In this document: positions 50,691 through 61,600 of the stretch, piece by piece | Layout of the letters: every line of letters starts with the position of its first letter | How positions within the stretch are numbered: position 1 is the stretch's first letter | Source of the DNA: Symsagittifera roscoffensis | Taxonomy: Eukaryota; Xenacoelomorpha; Acoela; Convolutidae | DNA: 64,000 nt | Reading direction: 5' to 3' | Assembly: GCF_963678635.1 (NCBI RefSeq) | Contig: NC_087068.1 | Coordinates: 18,107,872 to 18,171,871 of the forward strand | The notes under the pieces: model-generated | What the model saw: only the letters and a program-made list of their open reading frames with translations | What the model was told of the DNA's origin: nothing | Databases searched by the model: none | Position numbers and translations under genes: made by a program

Positions 50691-52418
50691 CCTATTAATT
50701 TCAAGGATCTTTTATGATTCACTAATATTGGAGAAAAAAAAGAGAACTTTCAGCTTTTTGGAGAAGCTAGCATCAACAAAAAAAAAAACATTTTTATTCC
50801 ACTTTGAAATCTTAAAATAAAAACCCAATTCAAAATCTCAATTGGAATTGGAGAGAAAAACAAGCCTTCCTTATTAAAAAAATGAATTCGAAATAATTTA
50901 CGAAGAAAGTTAAAGTCCAGTCGCGAAAAATCAAATGTGAACCAACAAAGTTTAAGTTTAATTCAAAGACAAAAACAACGTTACCTTTTATAAGTTAAGT
51001 TTTTTACACTAATGAAAGAAACGCAAGGAACGTTCTAATGAACGTTGTTGTGGTAAAAAAAAATGAAATATAGAGGCGAATCTTCGCTTCGCAATCACTA
51101 GCGAGAACCAAAAGCAGCTCTAGAAAGTGATGCAACAGAAAAAAAAGAAATAGGCCTCGAATTAGTAAAAATTCGGCTAGGTCTAAGATTCGATCTGCAA
51201 CCTACTGCAATCTATAGATTTCATAACTCACGCACTAACCTCTCAGCTATGCACGCTTAACCACCAAAAAACACTAGTCACAAAGAAATCAGCTACATTT
51301 GCTTATAAATTGCCAATGTCATTCAGCAAAAGTGGCACCAAATACAAAAGGACAGAGTTTTGCAACTAATCACTTGAAATATAACAAGCTGAAGGCACCC
51401 ATGCTAATTTAGCATGTAGCACACATAAAGCATGAAGCCACATTATATATAAATTATGCTTTTCAAAAATTGCGAGATATATTGAGTTCGAAAATTTCTG
51501 AAATCAAGTTTAATGATTGTTATTTAGTTTGAAACAAATAGCTTTTTTCGTTTGAGTTGATGAATTGAAATTGCATCAACTGTGTTAACTTATAACTATT
51601 CTAATGTCAAAGCACATGCTATCAAAAAGCTGTAAAGATGCCGCAAAAGTGGCACAAACATTAGGTTAGAAAAAAGAGGGTTTGTAATAATACACTAAGC
51701 TGACGCTAGTGTTAAAAAAGTCTTTCATAAGCAATTGTTCTATCAAGAATTCGAGGAGTTACTTAGAACAGTTCTAGTTATTGCTCAATTTAAACTATCG
51801 AAAAAATAGAAATCGGCAATTAAGCTGGCTGTTTTTTAGTCGGAAAAAAATCATTTTAACAACTCCCTCGATATGAAGGTAGAAATCAGGCCTTTTGAAA
51901 TAATTTCAAGCCGGTTCTAACGATAAATCCGTTAAGAAAAACAATCCGTTTGAATTTCAAATGAAAAATACTAGCCTTCAAAAAGCAAAAAACCATAATT
52001 TATAGATGGTTGCCGGAAATTGCGACAAACGTTATCATCCAGACTCCCAACGAGGGAATTTGTCGCATATATCTTTCGGATACCTATCCTCTACACCAAT
52101 CCGCAAATTATATAAACACAAATGGGGTTGAACTGAAAGTCCAGTTAAAGTCTTGAAAGGCCTTTACTATTCCTGAATTTAACTATACTGTGAACAGCGT
52201 TTCCAACGAGAAAACACTTTAAGTCTAGTACTCGGTTGCAATACATCGTTTTTGCATTGTGAAGTTGTTTTGATTACTAACATAAACAGTGATCGATTAA
52301 AAGAATAATCACAAATAAAGACAATCAATCTTGAGAAAAATCATTAATTTTTTGAGAGTCCCTTCAATTTAGATTTTCGCAGCGTTGTTGAATTGAATCA
52401 AAACTGAAAACAACTTAC
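50691..52418. other. Noncoding stretch, probably intronic
   Basis: A/T-rich. I found no exon continuing the VWD gene on the minus strand, and no ORF of interest. The only structure seen is a tRNA-like relic near 51176-51256. Confidence 0.6.
51176..51256 (-). repeat. Possible tRNA-derived SINE head
   Basis: On the minus strand an A box (TAGCTGAGAGG) is followed 45-50 nt later by a B box (GATCGAATC), which is tRNA-like spacing. It is unlike the tRNA-Ile of the array. Edges are unknown. Confidence 0.35.
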
Positions 52419-52648
52419 CCTACACATGACTGTCTCATCGTCGGTAGATTCACTCGGAGGGTCACTACAAGTGTCCACAATGTGACTGCTGACAAACTCG
52501 GAGATGGCACTGGAGTCAGTCACCCCGGCATCGTTGATGTCATCTCCTGGTCTCCCGTTGAAGTCTCCACACAGACCGGAGAAGGTGAAATCGCTTCCAG
52601 AGGAAGAGGACTGGAATCGCCTATCCACCAATATAGCTGCTCGGGTAC
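52419..52648 (-). CDS. VWD gene exon 19 (last seen)
   Basis: Codes the end of a VWD domain with GLCGDFNGRPGDD. Acceptor TTTCTTTAG, donor GTAAGT, ends in phase 0. Confidence 0.88.
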
Positions 52649-55600
52649 CTAAAGAAACAGGGAACATTAATTATCTGGGGGAGCCAGATATATCCGGCAC
52701 AACATTGATGGCTTTGTAACATATTAACTTTAAAATGAGCGTTTGGCATAAAACTAAACATTCATCAGCTGAGGTTTTTTAAGAAAAAAAAAACCGAAAA
52801 TGGCATGTCAAAATAACAGATTACGACGGTAGACATTTAAAAAAAATTAATGTCAACTAACCCCGAAGCCTAATCTGGAGTTAAATTATTTAAGTTGACC
52901 CGAGCGCCCATTGAGCTAAGACTTATTTGCAAGAGCTCATCTTGCAAATTGCTGCGCACGAGCGATTTGAACTAGCAATCATATGCTTGCTGGGTACCAT
53001 CACTACCGAAGCGACACAATGCCACCAGTATAGTATAGTATGTTCACGTTTATTCGACATACTTTATAATTTTAAACCGTGATTTTTTTATCCTCTCGGA
53101 ATAAAGTAGAGGGGAAGACTGTATCATTATATCTATTTTTAATGCGAAATAGTCGGAGACTGGATAGTAGGTACTTAAACGATAGAGTGACCAATGTTTT
53201 TGTTAAAAAAATAATGATTTATGATAAAGTTAATCGATAGAATTTCAAAATATTGGTGAGACAGAGACAATATTCTGCTCATCAATCAAAAATCTTGATT
53301 TTTCTCTCTTACGTAATTTTTTCAAACACTATTTGTTACAATTTTGCGGACTTACTTCCGTCCCATCTCAGTGTTACGTTGAATCCGCTGTTCTTATCAT
53401 TGTAAGTCACAAAAGTGTCGAAATCATTTCTGTACACGATAGAAAAGGTCATGTCAGGTCGATCAACAGTCAAAACATCTTCATCTGCCGGCATGAAAGC
53501 CCCGTTGATATTTGGTCGGCTGTTTCTCCTCAAGGTCAGTTCGAGGCCTGATCCGGGACCCGGACTGAAACGGGCGCTGATCTCTTTGGCACAGATTAGT
53601 CCGGCTGTTCCACAGAGCTGGTTATTGGACTAAAAGAAAGAAAAAATGAAGAAAAAAAATCGTATAAGTGAGTAATTATGAAAAGACCTTCGAGCAGTAA
53701 AATGACTAAGAATAGAGGATGGTCCAAATAACTTACGTAGAAAAATGGCAAGTTTTTGAGTTGTTACAGACTGTTTTTTTTAAACTGGACTGTATGAAAA
53801 AGGCAAGAAAGACGGAGGCACTCATCATACTTCGTCTTCGTTCTCCTTTAATTTTACTGGATCAGCTTTAAGCGGTAGCAAAATAGGTAGTGCATCAAGC
53901 TTTCAATTAAAATGTCACTGGTTCGAGGCGCTAGAATACCAGTAGAAACTGCCCAGACCAGAAAAAAAAAACATCAAATCTTATGTGGAATTTTATCAGG
54001 GACACGACAGCTGTTTATATAAAATGCTAAAGCGACCTTTTCGGGTCATTTAGATTGAATAAGAATGGTCTGAAACTAAAACAGCCTTAAAAGACGAGAT
54101 AAAAAGACTAATTTACAAACTAACAACTCGCAAACTGCACTTGAACTAGTTGAGTTAATTGAACTTACCAAAATAGTTGCGATGGGTCCCTGTGTGCCCT
54201 CCTTGTGGACCCTCATGGCCGCATACTGACACACCCCCTGGTGACTGTACTGGAGTTGATCGAATGACCTCACGTGACTCTCCCCGTTGAGGGAGCAGAC
54301 TGCCTGACAGGCGGAGTAGTCGCAGTCCCAACCCCCACTCACACAACTGCACACTGCACAGCCACTAAAACAGAGAAGCATAATCAGTACAGATTACTAT
54401 TCTCTTACTAATCTGTTACTATCCAAAATAGTAAAGCAAATTAATTTTAACATTTAAAATAAAATAGCTTAAATTAACAGGAGTAGCCGGTTGATGTGTT
54501 GAACATGTTCATTCAAAGAAAAATTGGAAGCATTTTGAAGTGATTAGGCTATGGCTACAAACTAAGGAGCTGTCATAGTGATTAAATTAGTTCACAGTTT
54601 GATTTCAGTTTCATTCTAAGTTGTTGCAATCTAGTTAATCTATCTGTCTGGCGCTAACTGGTATTTAACGATCGGAGTTGTCTGTCACCTCCGGATGACC
54701 GCTATTTCATTGTCTCCGACTAATATTCTACATTACCGTTCCCAAACTTAACGGATTAATTTACTTATCAAAACCGTCTTTTCACAGAGCCCAACTTACA
54801 ATGCGTGGTCCTCTCCACTGGCATAGTCTACCCCGTCGTAGAAGCAAGGACAGTCCACTGGTTCCACACAGGCCACGTCACCACTGGTGCCCAAGTGCTT
54901 AAAAAGACACATTTTAAAGTAATTTTTCAGCTCATGACAACGGGCTCGAAAGCCAACAAAACTAAAATTAACTAGTGAAAGAAAAAACTTTCATAGACTT
55001 TTTAAGTTTTCAGAAATTAACTAACTGGTTTTACAAGTTGGACCTAATTTGCACCCACCATATACAATAACGTGACTATACCAAATTAGACAATAAAAAT
55101 ATTCCCTATTTAAAAAAAATAGATGGTTTTCATTTTGATTGATGGCCATAACACTAACTGCATGGACTACTTACAACCATGACCTTTCCCTCTGGACACA
55201 CACATCCACATGGGATTCTGTCTGCCTCCTCGCAGAAGGAGTGGTGAAGTGTTCCCAGCTGCACATCCGCACACGTCTTCTGGCACGAGTTGAAGTCTGA
55301 ACACAGAGAAAAGTGAGATGGAAACTGATAATGATAGGTTTATTTATTTATATTTCAGTAGGGATTACAAAAATCAATCACATTGTACAAATTCATAGAA
55401 CTAAATCAAGGAAGACCAATAATAATAGTCTACCTAGGAGCATCAACAGGCCATAAGTCCTGATTTTTTGCCCCTAAAAGATTATGATGATTCTGTAATA
55501 AAGAGATGATGATTCTGTTCTGAAAATAGATGATGATTCTTAAATAGATGATGATTCTGATATGCAAACATTAACTTTGGATCCAAATGATAGATTAGTT

Positions 55601-58600
55601 GAAGTATTTCTATTATGTTACCATGAATGCGGCTATTTGTGTTTTTTCTTTTCAATCGTATGTGTGTACTTTCTAGAAAAAGCTCAAAATACAAAGTAAG
55701 CAGTGAAAAAGGGAACTTAACACTGACCTGATTTGTAGACTAGTTCTCCCGCACACTCGACAATGACGTCATCCTCACTCGGACAAGAGTCATTCACTTT
55801 GGTCACACCATCCTCACAGTAACTGACAACATCAAAAAGTTTTATGCAACGCTTACGTAACGCAAAAAAAAAACGAAATATTCTTAAGTAGGCACAACAG
55901 GTCAAGGGGATTTCTAAGTAAATAAATCTAGTCTCATGAGCTCAAAAAAAAACAGTTCAAAAATTCTGTGCGACTGACAATAAGTTCCAACTATGTATAT
56001 AAAGAATCGAAGAAGTTAGCAGTGCTTACAAAGTGAGTACATTTCCCACAGTCCACACAGCCCCGTTGTCGACCATGTCTCCGTCCTGTCCCTTGCACTT
56101 GCAGTCCTCCAGACTGGTGCACATGTCACTCTCCTGAGAGTTGAGGTAGAAGGAGGAGTCCTCACACTCACACCCGTCCAGCACAGTCCTAAACAAAGCA
56201 AGGAAATCCGGTTGCAGTACGAGTAGTACAGAATGACCAGGACAAATTTTTTAAAAAATTTTGTTTGTTTTTGTGAAATGTTTTTCCTAGTGACACTGAA
56301 AAACTTCATAGCCTGCTCGCCCGCTTTATTCGCTCGAACTGAAACTGAAAAACAAAAAAAAATTAAACGGATTTTCTTGACATTCAATCAAAATTTTGGA
56401 AACTTTTAAATGTGAATAACAACTTATGGGTATCTATAATGATACCTCACTCGATCCAAACTAATGATTATTTGTGGTGCCAGAATTTGAATAAAATAAA
56501 AAAAAACAACACCCGGAGACAGAGCTCCTCTCCACTTTCACTCGTCGGAATAATTACAAAAGTAATGCTGAATGTAAAACTCCAGTAACTTCAGTGAAAT
56601 AATTGTTTTATAAGCTGGTTGCAGCAAACGTAGGACCCAATGTTCCCTTGGCTGCAATCATTGGGCAAAACAAATTTTATACAAATTTTTTTTTTATAAT
56701 TTTCAAAATAGCTTTTGGGAACCCCAATCAAGCGGAATATAATTCAATCTGATATCACACTCAATCTTTTTAAAGTGCTCTTCAATTTAACTGATTTCGA
56801 GTCGGAACCATTAAGGTAGTCAAGTTTATACAATTTTTTTTAAAGTTAAGGGTGACTGAATGAGGTGAAAAAATGAGAAGTCAGAATAAGTAAATGTAAG
56901 ACTATAATAAAACAAGGATAGCCGGTTACTGTGCAAGTAGCACAGAATGTTCCGACCATAGTCTTAGCAAAAAAAAAACTCAAATTAGTGTAGCTTTTTC
57001 TGCGTGGTGTGATATGATAGAAGGCAAGGATCTGAACGAAAAAAAAGAACTTGGGTATATTTGACATTCATAGTAAAATAGGCCAATTGGAAAAAAGTTT
57101 GTGTAGAGAAATGACAATAAAAAAGAAAAAAATTCGTTAAACAACGAAAAAAAATTCAAATTTTTTTGCAGAAAATTTTTGAATTTTGAAATTTTTGAAT
57201 CCCGGATTGGCGCTAGAAAACACCAAAAACTAACTTAACGCGAGTAAAACTAAGTTTTTACGGCTTAATTTCAGCATAAATAAGCTTTTGTAAGCCTGCT
57301 CAGCCTCAACTTATCACCTTGAAATTGGACCAAAAATCAAAAATTTCAAACTGGCTTTTCTCGACACTGAGAATTTAAAAATAATAATAATGTCTGTCGA
57401 ATCAAGACTGAATGGGTTTTAATATGATATATCAAACAACCTAATCCAACGATTATGCGTACATGATTTTGTGTGGAAAGCAAAGAAAAAGAAAAAACCA
57501 AAACACCCAAATACAATGTTCCTCCTAATTTCTCAAATGCTGGAACAGTTAAAGTACAAATAAATTGGGAGGTCAGTCTCTCATCAAATTTTGTCTAAAG
57601 TAGTCGGAAACCAATAATTTTCGAACCATTTTTTCTTGACTGCGTAAGAATTTTTTCAAATTGCTTTTCGCATCTGAATCACGACTAAAAGAGCTTTGAT
57701 ATATTACCAAATTTGGCACCCTACGAGCTTTCCTTGAAGTGGTCAACATTGGCTGGAAAAAAGCTCTTAATCTATATTTTCTGTCCACTCCTCGAGATTG
57801 TCGGAACAGCAAATTGATGAAAGTTGAATGGTATAGAGCAAATGAAATAAAAGCCAATTTTCAAGTGAATATCTAACTGAAAAAAAAACGTTCAAGTTTT
57901 CCATTTTCGTTCGTTTTGTCCGGATAACTTAAATCAGCTCAGAATTTTACATAGTCGAGTTTACCTGTCGCAGAATGCCATGTAGGTGTCGTTGGAGTGG
58001 AAGTGATTGACTTCGTCACAGCTGCCAAATTTGCACAGATTCACACTCGTTTTGTACTTCAGAGAACCCGAACACGTCTTGCCAACCACTGAAAACAGAT
58101 TTCAAATATAGTCAACGTCAAGTTGTTGGCAATATCTTTTTCGCTCAACGAATCTGAACGAAGTTAAATAACCTCAAACTGCTCATTTCGACGTTGGATT
58201 TAAGTTTCTCTTTTCTTATGTTGAAATGGTCCCCGCCTGTCGAAATGAGCAAAAAGTTGATTTTCGACGTCCAAATGAGCAGTTTTACGTTAATTTCAGA
58301 TGACCGAAAAACAGTATTGCCATATTTTGTTCCAATACGTATAATTTCTTCATGTGTGAGCTGATTTCGACTTTTATTTCTATTTCGAGAGGTGAAAAAG
58401 TTTTGAGCATTCGTTCAACAGGTGGTCAACATTGAAACATCTCAGAACACCGTAATTCCAAATTTCTATACATTTCAAAAGAAAAAGATTCAAACAAACT
58501 GTACCGCAGTAGTACACAAATAAACAGCAGCATACTACCGACACAACTCTTCGAAAGATCATGACAACAATTCGATACTTGGAATGAGAGCACACGATTG

Positions 58601-61600
58601 ACTCTCGCCTTTGAAGAATTGAGTGAACTTACAGCATTTGTCGAGTCCCACAGCCGCTTGCCAGCTGGCACCTCCCAAAGTGGCGATGCACTCGTCCACT
58701 TTCCCCTTGCCCTCTGCGGCCGCAATCTTGTTCAGTGCTTCCAAAACATACGCCTCGAAAACACTGCAATCCGCTTTGGCTTTGAGAGTCGGGTCACTGG
58801 TTCCAATGGTCGCCTATGAAAAGGATTTGTGTTGATTTCCTATTTCAAAAACACCGATTTTCTGAAAATTTTAAAATTATTGATTTCAACGGCCAGCCAA
58901 TTACTGATCTCTAAATTGGTATACTTAACATCACCACCAAGAAAACCCGAACCTCGAAAGACGACCAGTGGCTACAACAATTATAACTTAACAAAATAGA
59001 AAATTTTCGAATAGAAAACTCCCCATTGCATCCCAAAAAGTATAGAAAAAAGACGCAAAGACTCAGCTTATATCTGAAGTTATTTCATTAGCATTAGTTA
59101 CATCCAAAATTTCTAGTTTCTAATTTATCGAACCGATTCTTTACCAATTTTGGTTCCAATATTCCAATTTTTTGTCCATAGTGAAACAAAATCAGATTTT
59201 TGCCAAAATTCGAAAGAAAAAAGCAAAAAAATTGAGTCAGTTTTGCACAGTTTAAAGGCTGTTGATGCATTGAAAGTTTTCGGAAACTTGGTGCTTCGCG
59301 CTTGAGAATAGCCCCCATTTAACTGTACCTGACAGATGTCCTGTTCGCACAGGTGGATGAACAGTTTGGGGTCAAGGTAGTCGTTGAGGCACTGGAAGAA
59401 GGCCTTGGCGTTCTCGTTGCCATCTGCGTCCATCTTTCCACAGATGTCGATCTCAGATTCGAACTGATTCCTGAAGTACGCAAAAACTTTTTGAATCAAA
59501 AAGTATTGATAACTTAGTGCATTTTGCTATCCTTCAAAAGATGAAAATGATTTTTTCAACATTTTTGAAATTCCAAGAAGCAATGATTTTTTTTAGAAAT
59601 TAAACTAGATCATATAAACTGTTTTCATTGAAATTCAATTTGATGCAGAATAAAAAAAAGTGGATTTAAAAAGCTACCCTGCTTAGGAAACCCAACACTG
59701 CAATGTTCTGAGATTAGACAAAATAGCCTTAGAAACACGTGTGGTGGACTTACGTCTGACACGTGGTCACTTCTAAGTCTGGCACACTGCCAGTGACTGA
59801 GATGCCCTCCGCACAGTTGAGAAGGGAACCACAGCCTGTCTGGCTCTCTCTGAACTGTTTGTCATCCCCTGAGTGTCCATTGTAGATACCGCAAAGACCT
59901 TCCAGCTAAAATGGATAAAATTCGCCACGTGAACATCAATTCCACAGGTCTAAATCCAATAAATTTCACGACGTGAAAACAATGCAAACTTAAATCTGAA
60001 ATTCAAAATAAACCATAAAAAACTTTTCTATTTCAAACGAAAAGTTAAGAGTCTAGAGAAAAATGAGTTGCAAATGCAGCATTTTAAAGTCGAAATCAGT
60101 TTGCTTTTCTGCTAACGCTTTAACGTAATATTTTGCTTTTTTTTTAAAATTTTAAGCAGTAACGAATGATCGAAGCCAATTTTAAAAAATTTTCCGTCGT
60201 TAATTACTCTCTCGGCTTATTTATCAGTTCAATACAAATTCTGCTAACTGAGTTTTGGAATGAGCTGTCAGCTGTGACGAACACGTGGTTGTCCTGGTTG
60301 TATGTGATTGAGATGAGACCTCTGCTCTTGCAGAAGATCATCACTTTGTAGTAGAGACCTTCAGTGCCACTTGGCCGAACCACTTCGTATCGGTAACAGT
60401 CGCTCTCAGGATCATTGAAACTTAAACAGATACAAAGCATAGAGGTCATCAAGGTCAGTCAAAGTGCCATTGAAGGTCAATGAATTTCAAAATAGTTTCA
60501 CCAATTGCTTAGCGTTATAATTTTGTTGGATTTTGCAAACCCAGGAATCTGGAATTATCCAAAACTGTTTTTATAGTTAATAGAAATGCACAAAAATCTT
60601 CAGAATCATTATACAAACTTTTATGTTCTATAAAATCATTTGCGGAGGGGACTCCACAAGAAAATGAAAACGCCTTGTGCTTTCTTGAGGGGATTTATCA
60701 GTGCTTGTAAAATCTATAATATCAAGTAGTTCACGCTTTGACACACGGTAGTTTGATATACTCGCGATTTTAACCCAAAATTTCGATACTAAAAAACTTA
60801 CACCATGGCCCTGGCGCCAAGGGGTTCGGACAACTGGCCTCCCTCTCCTATCTCGATTGCGTCACCCTCAAGTTTGACATGCAGTCTCTTGCTACTGTCC
60901 GTGAATCCATTCTCGTACACGTAGAGCTGAACTGTCTTCAGACACGCGGACCTATTTTAAACAGGAAAAAAATATCAACAATGACATCAAAAAAAATTTT
61001 AAACAAAATTTTAGTTTTAGAGAAAGCATGAAAAACAATAGTTCTCTGCAAAATCATAATTTATCAAGAAAACCAATATTTTTTTTTTGTGATTTGAGCC
61101 TTGATGGACAAATATCTATCGCTCGACAAAGTGATTCAATTAACGGGAGTGATTTGCTTAAAGAACGTTTAAAAAACAAAGTCGCTCTGCTTAAGTGAGA
61201 ACACGTGTTAATCGCAGAAAAGCTTTTTGTGAAAATTTACCTGTCAGTATCGCTACATCCTTCGGGACTGTCGCTCAACGACGCTCTGTCGGGGTGGTTT
61301 GTGGTAGTCACAGTCACTCGGAAATTCTGCTGGTCGGAATCTTCGAACAGAACCAGCTCGACATCTTTGGCGCCCAAAGCGAAGTAGGCTCCGTCGAACG
61401 TGGTGTAATGGGGATGTCCGATGACTGAACAGCTTCGCTTGCAAGGTCGGCTCTCACACTCCCAAATTCCGTATTTGGAACAGACGCTGGAAGCATAATG
61501 ATATCATAAAATCAAAATTATGAAACAGACTGTCTAGTTGTTCATAGGAGTTTAAACTTAACGATACTTTCTAACTAATAATAGGAAATGACACAAGGCA

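Noticed and set aside
54155..54352. 65-residue minus-strand ORF overlapping exon 17
   Set aside because: It is an out-of-frame reading of the exon that codes the VWD start; the cysteine-rich frame joins in phase with both neighbours.
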